From positions 2,722,864 through 2,786,863 of the forward strand of contig NZ_CP047200.1 in the NCBI RefSeq assembly GCF_030408675.1: a DNA stretch of 64,000 bases, read 5' to 3'. Made by a program: the position numbers and the translations under genes. A model generated the notes under the pieces. That model ran no database searches. It saw nothing but the letters and a program-made list of their open reading frames with translations, and was not told the origin of the DNA. Origin of the DNA: Corynebacterium durum (GTDB lineage Bacteria > Actinomycetota > Actinomycetes > Mycobacteriales > Mycobacteriaceae). Shown here in pieces: positions 36,710-46,473 of this stretch. Each line of letters opens with the position of its first letter. Within the stretch, counting starts at the first letter, position 1.

Positions 36710-37732
36710 ATGTCGGACGAACAAACTTTGGACAGGCTTCGCGCCTATTTGGATAATCCTCATCCCACCGTGGAGGAGGCCCACGATGTGTTTATGCCGC
36801 TTACTGTGGGCGATTACGATGATGTCCACATCGCCGCGCTTTTGGCGACTATTCGCACCCGCGGAGAAACAGCAGCCGACATTACGGGCGCTGCGCAGGC
36901 ATTTCTCAAAGCCGCCCGTCCTTTTCCCATCACTGGACACGGTGTGCTGGATACAGCGGGGACCGGCGGCGATGGAGCGAATACCATCAACATTTCCACC
37001 GGGGCGTCGTTAATCACAGCAGCGGGAGGCTGCATGGTGGTCAAACACGGCAACCGTTCGGTGAGCTCCAAATCTGGGTCCGCCGACGTGTTAGAAGCCC
37101 TCAACATTCCACTTGATCTTGATGTGGATCGTGCGGAGAGGCAAGTCCGGGTATCGAATTTTACGTTCCTGTTTGCGCCCGCCTACCATCCAGCGATTGC
37201 CCATGTCATGCCTGTGCGTAAGGCACTAAAGGTTCCGACGTTGTTTAATATTCTCGGTCCGCTGCTCAGCCCAGCCCGTCCGGCGTTGCAAGTCATGGGT
37301 GTGAACCGTCCTAGCCTGGGAGAGCCGCTGATCCAGGTGATGAAAGAACTAGGCCGGGAACGCGCTCTTGTCGTTCATGGATCGGGGACTGACGAGTTTG
37401 CCGTGCACGGTCCCACTCAGGTGTGGGAGCTACGCGACGGTGCGATCACAAGCTACCAGGTTACGCCCGCTGATCTTGGTGTGTCGGAGCATCCATTATC
37501 GGCGCTCCGGGGCGGTGATGGGGCCGACAACGCTGCCTTGCTGCGTGCCGCGTTCGCCGGTTCCGGTTCGGAGGCGCACCGCGATGCCCTTGCCGTCAAT
37601 GCCGCAGCGATGTTCTATCTGCATGGTCGCGTGGACGATTTTGCTGAAGGAACAGCCCTAGCCCAAGCCCTCATGAATGACGGCACTGTGACGAAATGGC
37701 TTGCAACCCACGAGGAGGCCAACTATGGGTGA
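36710..37732 (+). CDS. trpD: Anthranilate phosphoribosyltransferase
   Basis: A 340-residue enzyme that joins anthranilate to PRPP. The PRPP loop is DTAGTGGDGANTINIST near residues 81-97, and KHGNRSVSSKSGSADVLE follows near 108. The anthranilate-site segment FLFAPAYHPAIAHVMPVRK is near 156. The gene starts two bases after trpG and overlaps the start of trpCF. Confidence 0.97.
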   Translation: MSDEQTLDRLRAYLDNPHPTVEEAHDVFMPLTVGDYDDVHIAALLATIRTRGETAADITGAAQAFLKAARPFPITGHGVLDTAGTGGDGANTINISTGASLITAAGGCMVVKHGNRSVSSKSGSADVLEALNIPLDLDVDRAERQVRVSNFTFLFAPAYHPAIAHVMPVRKALKVPTLFNILGPLLSPARPALQVMGVNRPSLGEPLIQVMKELGRERALVVHGSGTDEFAVHGPTQVWELRDGAITSYQVTPADLGVSEHPLSALRGGDGADNAALLRAAFAGSGSEAHRDALAVNAAAMFYLHGRVDDFAEGTALAQALMNDGTVTKWLATHEEANYG

Positions 37733-39143
37733 CATGCCGACCGTTTTGGAGTCCATCGTGACGGCGCGGCGGGGGCACCTCGCTGACATCCAGCGACGGA
37801 TAGCCCACGTGGATCCGGCGACTCTCGCGGCGTCGACACGCAGTCTGTACGACTCTTTGGGCAGTAGGGGAGAGGGGCGTTTCATTATGGAGTGCAAATC
37901 CGCCTCGCCATCGCTGGGCCTCATTCGCGCCGACTACCATCCGGGCGACATCGCCCGCATATACTCGCGATACGCTGCGGGCATTTCAGTGCTGTGCGAG
38001 CCAGACCGCTTCGGCGGGGACTACGACCATCTAGCGACCGTCGCCGCAAGCACGCATCTTCCGGTGCTGTGCAAGGACTTTATTATCGACACCGTGCAGA
38101 TCCACGCCGCACGCTACTTCGGCGCTGATGCGGTGCTGCTGATGCTGTCCGTCCTGGACGATGAGGAGTATTCCGCGTTGTCTGCAGAAGCCGCTCGCCT
38201 GGGCATGGACGTCTTGACCGAGGCCATCGATGCCGAGGAGGTGCACCGAGCGCTGCGTCTGGGGGCGCGCATTATCGGGATTAACCACCGAAACCTGCAC
38301 GATCTGTCCATTGATCTGAGCCGTACTGCCGAGTTAGCACCGCTGGTTCCTGAAGATGTTGCCCTGATTGCCGAATCAGGAATCCGCGATCACGCCACCG
38401 TACGCATGCTGGGCGGAATGGTGAACGGTTTCCTAGTTGGATCACAGCTAACCTCGCGACCAGACGTTGACTTGGCGTGCCGCGAGCTCGTCTACGGGCA
38501 CAACAAAGTATGCGGGCTGCGGAGTCCAGCGGCCGCTCAAACCGCACGCGCTGCCGGTGCCGTGTACGGGGGCCTCATCTTTGAGGACGCGTCTCCGCGC
38601 GATGTTTCACGTGAAACATCGAAAGAAATCATGGCGGGGGAACCGGGACTGAAGTATGTGGCGGTAAGTCGACGGACATCTGGATACGCAGAACTATGCC
38701 TCCCAGGAATTACGGTCGTGCAAATCCATGCCCCACTTCAAGACACCATCGACCAAGAAAAGGCGCTCATAGCTTCTGTGCGTGCCGAAATTCCCGAAGG
38801 GGTGGGTGTATGGCGTGCGGTGTCCATGAGCTCGCCACAGAGCGTTTCAGTGGCCCTAGAGCTGTTTCCGCTGGTGGATCGCCTGGTTCTTGATGCCGGT
38901 GACGGTGGGACGGGAAAACCATTCGACTGGAGCCTCATTCCCGACGAGGTGACAAGCACGAGCCTTCTTGCCGGCGGCATCGGCCCCACCAATGCGTGCG
39001 CAGCGCTGGCCGTCGGCTGTGCAGGTCTGGATCTCAACTCCGGTGTCGAGTATCCAGCCGACGCAGACAACCCCTACGCCTACCGCAAAAATCCCGCAGC
39101 CATCATGGATGTGTTTCAACAAATCGGAGAGCATCATGCCTGA
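37725..39143 (+). CDS. trpCF: Fused indole-glycerol-phosphate synthase / phosphoribosylanthranilate isomerase
   Basis: A 472-residue bifunctional enzyme. The TrpC half (to about 260) carries [13 protein letters not shown] and VLCKDFIID. The TrpF half starts [14 protein letters not shown] and continues [21 protein letters not shown]. The start at 37725 follows CGAGGAGG by about seven bases and overlaps the trpD stop; an earlier in-frame ATG is inside trpD. The C-F fusion is the enteric arrangement, in keeping with the proposed transfer of the operon into coryneforms. A perfect parS (38603-38618) encodes D-V-S-R-E-T in the TrpF half directly after the conserved SPR. Confidence 0.96.
   Translation: MGDMPTVLESIVTARRGHLADIQRRIAHVDPATLAASTRSLYDSLGSRGEGRFIMECKSASPSLGLIRADYHPGDIARIYSRYAAGISVLCEPDRFGGDYDHLATVAASTHLPVLCKDFIIDTVQIHAARYFGADAVLLMLSVLDDEEYSALSAEAARLGMDVLTEAIDAEEVHRALRLGARIIGINHRNLHDLSIDLSRTAELAPLVPEDVALIAESGIRDHATVRMLGGMVNGFLVGSQLTSRPDVDLACRELVYGHNKVCGLRSPAAAQTARAAGAVYGGLIFEDASPRDVSRETSKEIMAGEPGLKYVAVSRRTSGYAELCLPGITVVQIHAPLQDTIDQEKALIASVRAEIPEGVGVWRAVSMSSPQSVSVALELFPLVDRLVLDAGDGGTGKPFDWSLIPDEVTSTSLLAGGIGPTNACAALAVGCAGLDLNSGVEYPADADNPYAYRKNPAAIMDVFQQIGEHHA
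38600..38621. promoter_or_regulatory. parS in trpCF
   Basis: TGTTTCACGTGAAACA at 38603-38618 within a 22-base perfect palindrome. Confidence 0.92.
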
Positions 39144-40404
39144 ACAGTCCCACGCCATTGATCACAACGGCGGACACACACTCCTGCCAGCCTACTTCGG
39201 GGAATTCGGTGGGCAGTACGTCCCCGAACTCCTTATCCCGGCACTCGACCAGCTGGAACGCGCCTTTGTCGAGGCCATGGACGACCCAAGCTTCCGCGAA
39301 GAACTCGCTGGATACCTCCGTGACTACCTGGGGCGACCTACCCCGCTCACCGAATGCTCCAACCTTCCGCTGCCCGGCAAAGGCAAGGGATACGCTCGTA
39401 TCTTCTTAAAGCGTGAAGACCTCGTTCACGGAGGAGCGCACAAAACAAACCAGGTACTCGGGCAGGCACTGCTAGCAAAACGCATGGGCAAGACGCGCAT
39501 CATTGCGGAAACCGGTGCCGGTCAGCACGGAACCGCAACCGCCCTCGCCTGCGCACTGTTGGGCTTGGACTGCGTGATCTACATGGGCACCGAGGACGTC
39601 GCTAGGCAACAACCCAACGTGTACCGCATGGAGCTGATGGGGGCACGGGTGATTCCCGTAAACTCCGGGTCAGGAACCCTCAAAGACGCCGTTAATGAAG
39701 CGCTGCGTGACTGGACCGCCACTTTTCACGAATCCCATTACCTCCTGGGAACCGCAGCTGGTCCACACCCATTTCCCACCATCGTGCGCGAATTTCATCG
39801 CGTCATTTCCGAAGAAGCCAAAGCGCAAATGCTAGAACGCACCGGCGGACTGCCCGATGTGGTTACCGCCTGCGTTGGTGGTGGGTCCAATGCCATCGGT
39901 ATGTTCGCCGAGTTCATCGACGAACCTTCCGTTGAGCTTGTTGGTGTCGAGCCAGCAGGGGAGGGGCTTGACTCCGGCAAGCACGGCGCTCCCATTTACG
40001 AGGGGCACATCGGCATCCTTCACGGTGCCAGGTCCTACCTGATGCGCACCTCCGACGGCCAAGTCGAGGAATCCTATTCCATTTCCGCTGGTCTGGACTA
40101 TCCGGGCGTCGGTCCTCAGCACGCCCACCTGCACGCAACCGGGCGCGCGCAGTACGTGGGCATCACCGATGCGGAGGCACTTGAAGCTTTCCAGCTGCTC
40201 AGCAGGCACGAAGGAATTATCCCCGCGCTAGAGTCCAGCCACGCACTGGCATACGCGCTGAAACGGGCTGCGCTCGCTGAGGAAGCGGGGGAGCACATCA
40301 CCATCCTGGTGTCTCTGTCCGGTAGAGGCGACAAAGACGTTGACCACATTCGCCGCACCTTGGCGGAGCACCCCGAGTACGTTGTAAAGGACACCCACCG
40401 ATGA
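39136..40404 (+). CDS. trpB: Tryptophan synthase beta chain
   Basis: A 422-residue canonical beta subunit that condenses indole and serine. The PLP lysine is K103 in [13 protein letters not shown]; other motifs are [19 protein letters not shown] and [10 protein letters not shown]. The ATG at 39136 overlaps the trpCF stop by eight bases; the longer in-frame opening covers trpCF coding sequence and is not used. It is followed by trpA with a four-base overlap, so this copy is the obvious partner of TrpA. Confidence 0.97.
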   Translation: MPEQSHAIDHNGGHTLLPAYFGEFGGQYVPELLIPALDQLERAFVEAMDDPSFREELAGYLRDYLGRPTPLTECSNLPLPGKGKGYARIFLKREDLVHGGAHKTNQVLGQALLAKRMGKTRIIAETGAGQHGTATALACALLGLDCVIYMGTEDVARQQPNVYRMELMGARVIPVNSGSGTLKDAVNEALRDWTATFHESHYLLGTAAGPHPFPTIVREFHRVISEEAKAQMLERTGGLPDVVTACVGGGSNAIGMFAEFIDEPSVELVGVEPAGEGLDSGKHGAPIYEGHIGILHGARSYLMRTSDGQVEESYSISAGLDYPGVGPQHAHLHATGRAQYVGITDAEALEAFQLLSRHEGIIPALESSHALAYALKRAALAEEAGEHITILVSLSGRGDKDVDHIRRTLAEHPEYVVKDTHR

Positions 40405-41243
40405 GCAGCCGTTACGATCACCTGTTTTCCCGCCTAACCGAGGCTAACGAGGGCGCGTTCGTGCCTTTCGTCATGTTGGGAGACCCCGACCTGGACACAT
40501 CCTTTGAGATCATCACCAGCCTCGTTGAAGGCGGTGCCGACGCCCTGGAACTCGGCATTCCCTTCTCCGATCCGGTTGCCGACGGCCCCACGATTCAGGC
40601 AGCCCACATCCGTGCACTGGACGCGGGGGTTACCGTTGATCAGGCACTCTCTCTGGTTGCACGGATTCGTTCCACGTGGCCTGAGCTACCCATCGGACTC
40701 CTCATCTACGGCAATGTTGCCTTTGCGCGCGGCATGGAGCGTTTCTACGCCGATGTCGCCCAAGCCGGTGCCGATTCCGTCCTATTGCCTGACGTTCCTG
40801 TCCGTGAGGGGGCTCCCTTCGCTGCAGCCGCCGAGGCCGCGGGTGTGGACCAGATTTTCATTGCCCCGCCACACGCCTCTGAGGAAACACTTGCGGGCGT
40901 CGCCCGGCATTCGCGGGGATATATCTACGCGGTGTCTCGCGTGGGCGTCACCGGTGCGGAGTGGGAATCTTCTACGGATGGACTCGCTGACGTCGTAGCC
41001 AATCTCAAGAGGTTTGGCGGTGTTCCACCCCTCCTTGGCTTTGGCATCTCCACACCTACGCATGTTGCGGATGCCGTTGCGGCGGGTGCCGCCGGGGCTA
41101 TTTCAGGCTCTGCAGTCACAGCCCTGATTGCACGACACTGTTCCGATTCGCCGGGGGAGAGGCGCACGGTCGATGACATTGACGCGCTGAAAACTGAGCT
41201 ACGTGAGTTTGTAGCGAACATGAAAGCGGCCACGCGACGATAG
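40401..41243 (+). CDS. trpA: Tryptophan synthase alpha chain
   Basis: A 280-residue alpha subunit that splits indole-glycerol phosphate. Catalytic Glu and Asp lie in [18 protein letters not shown] (residues about 46-63). The phosphate-binding end reads [11 protein letters not shown] and AISGSAV. It is the last gene of the operon, four bases overlapping trpB, and is followed by a terminator built around a parS. Confidence 0.97.
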   Translation: MSSRYDHLFSRLTEANEGAFVPFVMLGDPDLDTSFEIITSLVEGGADALELGIPFSDPVADGPTIQAAHIRALDAGVTVDQALSLVARIRSTWPELPIGLLIYGNVAFARGMERFYADVAQAGADSVLLPDVPVREGAPFAAAAEAAGVDQIFIAPPHASEETLAGVARHSRGYIYAVSRVGVTGAEWESSTDGLADVVANLKRFGGVPPLLGFGISTPTHVADAVAAGAAGAISGSAVTALIARHCSDSPGERRTVDDIDALKTELREFVANMKAATRR

Positions 41244-41253
41244 CCTCGTTTGT

Positions 41254-41286
41254 GGCGATGTTTCACGTGAAACATCGCCATTTTTT
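41254..41286 (+). terminator. trp operon terminator whose hairpin is a perfect parS
   Basis: A 26-base perfect palindrome (41254-41279, flanks GGCGA/TCGCC) contains the parS TGTTTCACGTGAAACA at 41259-41274 and is followed by A and six T. This has every feature of a Rho-independent terminator and of a ParB site at once, 10 bases after the trpA stop. Confidence 0.85.
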
Positions 41287-41345
41287 ATGCCTATGAACCG
41301 GATGCCAGCACACAGTCACTGTGACAATTGCGCCATAGAGAGCAA

Positions 41346-41387
41346 CTGTCAATATGACAGTAACTCTCAGTATGATATACTGACACT
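41346..41387 (+). promoter_or_regulatory. Promoter and two dyads of the Rieske lipoprotein gene
   Basis: Dyad 1 is CTGTCAATATGACAG (41346-41360); dyad 2 is TCAGTATGATATACTGA (41367-41383). A -35-like ATGACA (41354-41359) and a -10 TATACT (41376-41381) are 16 bases apart and overlap both dyads. The -10 is only six bases before the ATG, so the mRNA is probably leaderless. Confidence 0.6.
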
Positions 41388-41762
41388 ATGGAGCCTCATA
41401 CATGCAACCGTCGACTTTTTCTTATTGGAACTGCAACAACATTCGCAGGCGCACTCCTTGCCGCCTGCGCCCCTCCGAAACAGACAATTGACGCAAAGGA
41501 CGTTCCTGTCGGCAGCGCCGTTATTGTCGGAAACTTCATTATCACCCAGCCGACTTCGGGCGTCTATCACGCCTACTCCGCGACATGCCCACACCAAGGC
41601 GCAAAGATCAGCCAAGTCAATGGCGACACGGTGACATGCACCAACCATAATTCCGTCTTTAGCATCACCGATGGCGCTCCCGTTTCGGGACCATCGCGGG
41701 CGGGGCTGAAGGAAGCAAAGCTCAAAACCGACGGCAACAATAAGCTCACCCCAGAGCCGTAA
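41388..41762 (+). CDS. Rieske [2Fe-2S] lipoprotein with Tat signal
   Basis: A 124-residue protein. The Tat motif NRRLFLIG (residues 7-14) leads into the lipobox LLAAC (Cys27 lipidated). The mature domain is a small Rieske fold with cluster ligands Cys67 and His69 (CPH) and Cys84 and His87 (CTNH). Tat export fits a cofactor inserted in the cytoplasm before transport. It should be an envelope electron carrier; no redox partner gene is adjacent. There is no ribosome binding site, which supports a leaderless start. Confidence 0.9.
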   Translation: MEPHTCNRRLFLIGTATTFAGALLAACAPPKQTIDAKDVPVGSAVIVGNFIITQPTSGVYHAYSATCPHQGAKISQVNGDTVTCTNHNSVFSITDGAPVSGPSRAGLKEAKLKTDGNNKLTPEP

Positions 41763-41774
41763 CCCGAAACAAGC

Positions 41775-41796
41775 GATGTTTCACGTGAAACATCGC
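41775..41796. promoter_or_regulatory. parS between Rieske gene and transporter
   Basis: TGTTTCACGTGAAACA at 41777-41792 inside a near-22-base palindrome with CGA/TCG flanks; no T-run follows, so it is not a terminator. Confidence 0.92.
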
Positions 41797-41828
41797 GGCG
41801 GTATGGCGCAGCGTCTTAGACTGGAGAC

Positions 41829-42818
41829 ATGCCTCTACCACGCCCTAAACTGCCAAACAAGCGGCCCGATCCGCTGATCACGCTTATCCTTCTCGCAGTC
41901 ATCCTCGCAACGTTTTTCCCCGCGCGAGGAGACTTTGCCGAGTGGTTTTCCGCGGCCACCAAGATCGCCATCGCCTTATTGTTCTTTCTTTATGGCGCGC
42001 GCCTGTCCACAAAAGAAGCGCTGACCGGCCTCAAACACTGGCGGCTGCACCTGATAATCCTCGCGTTCACCTTCGTCGTATTCCCGCTTATCGGCATCGC
42101 TCTCCGCCCTACCACGGCAGTCCTCTCGTCGGACATATACCTAGGTATTTTGTACCTCACTCTCGTGCCGTCCACTGTGCAGTCCTCTGTGGCGTTTACT
42201 TCCGTCGCCCGGGGAAATGTCGCGGGAGCCATTGTTAGCGCCTCAGCGTCGAATCTGGTGGGCGTGGTGGCCACTCCCGCGTTGGTCATGCTCCTCATGT
42301 CCTCGGGGAGTGGAATAAAGATCGATAGCTCCGTCTTTGCCGATATCGCCATACAGCTTCTCTTACCGTTTATTATCGGACAGTTGGCACGCCGATGGGT
42401 CAAGGAAACGGCCAGTGCACAATGGACCAAAACTGTTGATCGAGGGTCCATCGCCATGGTCGTATATTCCGCCTTTTCGGCCGGAATTGTCGCTGGCATC
42501 TGGCACCAAGTGAGCATTATCGACGTCGTCATACTCACCGCATTCTCTATCATCCTGGTGGCGCTCATGCTGTGGCTCACACGATTCATTGCGCTGCGAT
42601 GCGGCTTCAATCGTGAAGACATGATTGCCATACAGTTCTGCGGGACAAAAAAATCACTTGCCACAGGACTACCAATGGCAGCAGTGATCTTCGGGTCCAG
42701 CAACGTTGGTCTGCTTATTCTTCCGCTCATGATTTTTCACCAAGTGCAGCTCATCATGTGCGCGTGGCTTTCTGCCCGCTACGCGCGCGATGACCACCAA
42801 GAGGCCGTGCCCCGCTAG
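41829..42818 (+). CDS. SBF-like (bile acid:sodium symporter family) transporter
   Basis: A 329-residue protein with about ten membrane helices of the SBF-like family (PF13593 type): LFFLYGARLSTKEALTGLKHWRLHL, then LGILYLTLVPSTVQSSVAFTSVARGN, ending with IQFCGTKKSLATGLPMAAVIF. Related proteins move organic anions; the substrate is unknown. Start ATG preceded by GGAG. Confidence 0.85.
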   Translation: MPLPRPKLPNKRPDPLITLILLAVILATFFPARGDFAEWFSAATKIAIALLFFLYGARLSTKEALTGLKHWRLHLIILAFTFVVFPLIGIALRPTTAVLSSDIYLGILYLTLVPSTVQSSVAFTSVARGNVAGAIVSASASNLVGVVATPALVMLLMSSGSGIKIDSSVFADIAIQLLLPFIIGQLARRWVKETASAQWTKTVDRGSIAMVVYSAFSAGIVAGIWHQVSIIDVVILTAFSIILVALMLWLTRFIALRCGFNREDMIAIQFCGTKKSLATGLPMAAVIFGSSNVGLLILPLMIFHQVQLIMCAWLSARYARDDHQEAVPR

Positions 42819-42855
42819 TTGCGTGAGGTAGGGGAGTGGACGCACACTGTAGGGC

Positions 42856-43173
42856 ATGGCACAGGAAGATATGTACGTCCGCATTGATCTGATCGCCCCC
42901 GATGCGCCACCATTAGCGCATGTTGCTGAGGTGCGTCCCACGGACTCACCATCGCTATGCGCCATGCAGCGCATCATTGAATTGGGGGATGGATCGTCTA
43001 TCACAGGTTTGGCCCAGGGGCAGCATAGTCGGGGGATGAGTGCCTTGCCACAAGAGTTTGTTCCCCACCCGGATACCTATGCTGACATGCCCGATATTTC
43101 GGCGACAATCCTCAGCAAAGACGAATTTGAGGGCCTCTGGCAAGAGGCCCTCCAGAAGTTTCCCGATTTCTAA
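42856..43173 (+). CDS. DUF6881-like small protein
   Basis: A 105-residue soluble protein. The start DMYVRIDLIAPDAP and the end ATILSKDEFEGLWQEALQKFPDF resemble the DUF6881 family, which is found among polymorphic-toxin immunity-like proteins. No toxin gene is adjacent. Its stop overlaps that of the convergent azlD/brnE gene by four bases. Confidence 0.6.
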   Translation: MAQEDMYVRIDLIAPDAPPLAHVAEVRPTDSPSLCAMQRIIELGDGSSITGLAQGQHSRGMSALPQEFVPHPDTYADMPDISATILSKDEFEGLWQEALQKFPDF

Positions 43174-43511
43174 CTCACAATAAGATTGACGATCACCATG
43201 TAGCACGCAGTCCCGGCAACGATGGAGAGCGCGGCGCTGCGGCGCCACCAATGCACCGCCAGCGTTACGGCAGAGGCAATGAGGCTGGACCAGATGCCCC
43301 CAGGCTCCGCGGTTTGATGGGCAATTGTGTACACCACCAGAACGGTCATCACGCCGACGGGCATCGTCATACCTAACATCCCCACCAGGTTGCTCCCCTT
43401 GAGTAATCGGAGCGCGGAGAACGGTAATTGCCGTAACATCACAGTGACGATTCCGACTGCGGCCAATATACCTACCGTATTGAGCAGTGAAACACCCTCC
43501 GGGAGCCCCAT
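43170..43511 (-). CDS. brnE: Branched-chain amino acid exporter, small subunit (AzlD/BrnE)
   Basis: A 113-residue protein with four helices of the AzlD family; conserved LRQLPFSALRLLKG. With AzlC/BrnF it forms the two-component exporter of isoleucine, leucine, valine and methionine characterised in C. glutamicum. The start overlaps the brnF stop by one base. The Lrp regulator gene that flanks brnFE in C. glutamicum is absent here. Confidence 0.9.
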   Translation of the reverse strand: MGLPEGVSLLNTVGILAAVGIVTVMLRQLPFSALRLLKGSNLVGMLGMTMPVGVMTVLVVYTIAHQTAEPGGIWSSLIASAVTLAVHWWRRSAALSIVAGTACYMVIVNLIVS

Positions 43512-44245
43512 CAGCGTCGAGCCTTATCTAGATCGGTATGGAGTAGGACGTCGATACGCGGGGAGAGAAAGCGGATAAGAAGCAGACAGAAATAGCACAC
43601 TAAAGCGAGCACCAACATCTGGCCAGGCAGCAGTAGCGCGAAAGCAACGGCGAACAGTCCGGCGCTGAGGGGAAGCGAGACATCTCTGTGGGATGCGAAA
43701 GATTCCCACGCAAGAACGAGGAACAGAGCCGTGAGAGCGAAGTCCATGCCGGTGAGGGTATCGGGGAGGGCAGTACCCGCGAGGGCGCCAATGATTCCTG
43801 GAAGAACCCACGCGAGTTGGCAGACCACCTGAATGCTGAGCATCCGGGAGGCTGTCATGCGGTGACCATCGCCTGCAGCGGCACGCACGGAGACGATGGC
43901 GTAGGACTCGTCGGTGAGGGCATAGGTGCTGTAGGCACGCGCCCAGAAGTTTCGAATGAGGTGACGGGGAAAGGTCAGCCCATAGAAGATGTGGCGAAAG
44001 TTAACCATGAAGCCGGTCACGGCAGCGGGAATGATGCCAACGCCCGCAGTGATCATCCCAATGGCCAGAAACTCCATGCTCCCGGCGTAAATAACCAGGG
44101 ACAGTATGGGAGCCCACCACCAAGAAAATCCCGACTGCGTAATCAGCAATCCAAATGCGAGGCCGAGGGGGACAAGACCAAGGCCGACAGTCCAGGCATC
44201 AGAAAACCCGGCCCGCCATTCACGCAATGTTTCACGTGAAACCAT
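43511..44245 (-). CDS. brnF: Branched-chain amino acid exporter, large subunit (AzlC/BrnF)
   Basis: A 244-residue AzlC-family protein with about seven helices; conserved GLLITQSGFSWWWAPILSL and AVTGFMVNFRHIFYGLTF. The first codons (M-V-S-R-E-T) are encoded by a parS site at 44228-44243. It follows yqgE by seven bases and precedes brnE, so cca, yqgE, brnF and brnE probably share transcripts. Confidence 0.93.
   Translation of the reverse strand: MVSRETLREWRAGFSDAWTVGLGLVPLGLAFGLLITQSGFSWWWAPILSLVIYAGSMEFLAIGMITAGVGIIPAAVTGFMVNFRHIFYGLTFPRHLIRNFWARAYSTYALTDESYAIVSVRAAAGDGHRMTASRMLSIQVVCQLAWVLPGIIGALAGTALPDTLTGMDFALTALFLVLAWESFASHRDVSLPLSAGLFAVAFALLLPGQMLVLALVCYFCLLLIRFLSPRIDVLLHTDLDKARR
44228..44243. 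promoter_or_regulatory. parS at the brnF start codon
   Basis: TGTTTCACGTGAAACC overlaps codons 1-6 of brnF on the minus strand. Confidence 0.88.
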
Positions 44246-44251
44246 GACAAG

Positions 44252-44857
44252 TCAGTTATCCGAGATATCCGCCGGGAACGTGGAAAACAAGGGGAGGGGC
44301 ATTGGCTGACGACGCATCACATCACCCCATACGTCCACACTTCCACCCGCAATAATGTCCGACACCAACGCGGGAGCTACATACCAATCACCGCGCTCAA
44401 TCTCTGATTCCAGCTGGCCCGGACCCCATTCTGCGTAGCCCACAAACAAGCGAATGCCTTCTACCAAGTCCTCCAACTCGGAGGGGTCAATGCGCAGGTC
44501 AACGTGAACAATGCGGTTAGCGAGCCGCTGAAACTGTTTGTGGTTTTCAATTGTCACACCCGGCTTCGTCACGCCCAACCCCACAACGCTCTGCTGGTTA
44601 AGCGGACCGCCAATATACAGAGCCTGCGGTTTGGCCACATATGGTACCCACTCAGGCATAACGTTAAACACCGCGACATCGCTGCGTGATGCCAGGTTCA
44701 CACCAAAGGTCAGCTGGTTATTGTGTTCCACAATCAGCACAACGCTCCGCGCAAACTCATCAGAGAGCATGCCCGGTGCCGCCACTAAGACCATGCCAGC
44801 GGTCGGCTCGTTACGCTCCAGGGCGGTGAACAGACGGTCGCTGAAAAACTCTTCCAT
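44252..44857 (-). CDS. YqgE/AlgH family protein
   Basis: A 201-residue protein of the UPF0301/AlgH family: TAGMVLVAAPGMLSDEFARSVVLIVEHNNQLTFGVNLASRS, then LYIGGPLNQQSVVGLG and LFVGYAEWGPGQLESEI. The start at 44857 has GAAAGG eight bases upstream; a longer frame would run into the cca gene. Biochemical function is unknown. Next to cca, as in mycobacteria. Confidence 0.9.
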   Translation of the reverse strand: MEEFFSDRLFTALERNEPTAGMVLVAAPGMLSDEFARSVVLIVEHNNQLTFGVNLASRSDVAVFNVMPEWVPYVAKPQALYIGGPLNQQSVVGLGVTKPGVTIENHKQFQRLANRIVHVDLRIDPSELEDLVEGIRLFVGYAEWGPGQLESEIERGDWYVAPALVSDIIAGGSVDVWGDVMRRQPMPLPLFSTFPADISDN

Positions 44858-44870
44858 GACTCGAACCTTT

Positions 44871-46337
44871 CTAGCTTGTACCCTGATTCTGGTCGTTGTC
44901 CCACCATTGCCGCAAGGCAGCCACGGCCTCATCGTGCTCCAGCGGACCGCGTTCCAGCCGAAGCTCCTTCATAAACGTCCATGCTCGCCCCACATCCGGC
45001 CCGGGTTGCAGCCCCAGCAGCTCCATGATGGCGTTACCATCCAAATCGGGCCGCACCTTGGCCAAATCCTCTTTGGCAGCCAGCTCCGCGATGCGTTGCT
45101 CCAAATGGTCATACGTGCGTTGGAGGCGCTGAGCTTTCCGTTGGTTGCGCGTGGTGCAATCCGCTCGCACAAGCTTGTGAAGGCGACTCAGCAACGGCCC
45201 GGCATCGGTGACGTACCGACGCACCGCCGAATCAGTCCACTGCCCCTCCCCATAACCGTGGAACCGCAAATGCAGATACACCAACTGACTTACATCAGAC
45301 ACCATCTGTTTGGAGTACTTCAGCGCCCGCATGCGTTTACGCACCAGTTTCGCCCCCACCACCTCATGATGATGGAAGGTCACGCCGCCACCAGGCTTTG
45401 GGGCGCGAGTGGCAGGCTTACCGACGTCGTGCAATAACGCCGCCCAGCGCAACACCAGGTCCGGCCCGTCCTCCTCCTGATCCATCGCCTGGCGCAGCAC
45501 CTGCATCGAATGCGCATACACATCTTTGTGCTGCATGTGCTCATCCTGGGTCAGCTTCATCCCTGGGATTTCCGGGAAAATATAGTCCGCAATTCCTGTT
45601 GTCACCATGAGGTTAATGCCGGTCCACGGCGCAGCACCCAGCATCAACTTATCCAGCTCCGCCTGCACACGCTCCGCAGTGATACGCGTAATTTCTCCAG
45701 CCATGTCCCGCATGGCCTCCTCTACGCGTGGAGCCACCTCAAAACCCAGTTGGGAGACAAAACGCGCTGCGCGCAGCATCCGAAGGGGGTCATCGTGAAA
45801 CGACAGTTCTGGCGTATTCGGCGTGTCTAGGCGCTGGGCGGCCAGGTCCGTTAATCCTCCCATGGGATCGTGAAACACCATAGAACCGTCGCCGGTTATT
45901 TCAACGGCCATCGCATTGACACTGAAGTCGCGACGAATGAGATCACCCTCAAGAGTGTCACCGAATTTCACCTCTGGATTTCGGGACTGCCCGTCGTACA
46001 CATCCGATCGAAATGTTGTTATTTCGATTTGTTGAGAGTTTTTCTCCGCCGAGATAGTCCCATACTCAATACCAGTGTCCCAGACCACATCGGCCCAACC
46101 GTCCAACACAGCAGTTACTGTTTCTGGCCGTGCAGACGTGGTGCAGTCTATGTCGTGCCCTAAGCGCCCCAGCAGAGCATCACGAACAGATCCCCCTACT
46201 AAATACAAACGATGGCCTTCGTCGTTAAATCGCTGAGCAAGCGATTGCAACACAGGGAGTAAACCTGAAATCGCTTTTTCCGCCTGGATAAGCAAATTCG
46301 CATCGCTGGGTTCTTGTGTTAAAGCCGAAGAAATCAC
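44871..46337 (-). CDS. cca: CCA tRNA nucleotidyltransferase
   Basis: A 488-residue enzyme that adds or repairs the CCA end of tRNAs (named pcnA in mycobacteria). The nucleotidyltransferase core is LYLVGGSVRDALLGRLGHDIDCTT (residues about 45-68) and RRDFSVNAMAVE near 135. A C-terminal HD-type domain follows with LRWAALLHDVGKPATRAP near 300. GTG start. Divergent from mutT4, the usual actinobacterial layout. Confidence 0.95.
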   Translation of the reverse strand: MISSALTQEPSDANLLIQAEKAISGLLPVLQSLAQRFNDEGHRLYLVGGSVRDALLGRLGHDIDCTTSARPETVTAVLDGWADVVWDTGIEYGTISAEKNSQQIEITTFRSDVYDGQSRNPEVKFGDTLEGDLIRRDFSVNAMAVEITGDGSMVFHDPMGGLTDLAAQRLDTPNTPELSFHDDPLRMLRAARFVSQLGFEVAPRVEEAMRDMAGEITRITAERVQAELDKLMLGAAPWTGINLMVTTGIADYIFPEIPGMKLTQDEHMQHKDVYAHSMQVLRQAMDQEEDGPDLVLRWAALLHDVGKPATRAPKPGGGVTFHHHEVVGAKLVRKRMRALKYSKQMVSDVSQLVYLHLRFHGYGEGQWTDSAVRRYVTDAGPLLSRLHKLVRADCTTRNQRKAQRLQRTYDHLEQRIAELAAKEDLAKVRPDLDGNAIMELLGLQPGPDVGRAWTFMKELRLERGPLEHDEAVAALRQWWDNDQNQGTS

Positions 46338-46473
46338 CTGGACAAGTCTACCTGGAACGTTATCTCATAATAAGTAGCCTCAATGATTCTTGCACCAGGG
46401 CAGTGAGGGTGAATCGGCAAAGGTCCTCATAATAAATACCCTTCCTGTTCGTCATCACGATACGATTGTGTGG

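Noticed and set aside
41775..41796. Terminator after the Rieske gene
   Set aside because: The palindrome is a parS and lacks a following T-run, unlike the copy after trpA.
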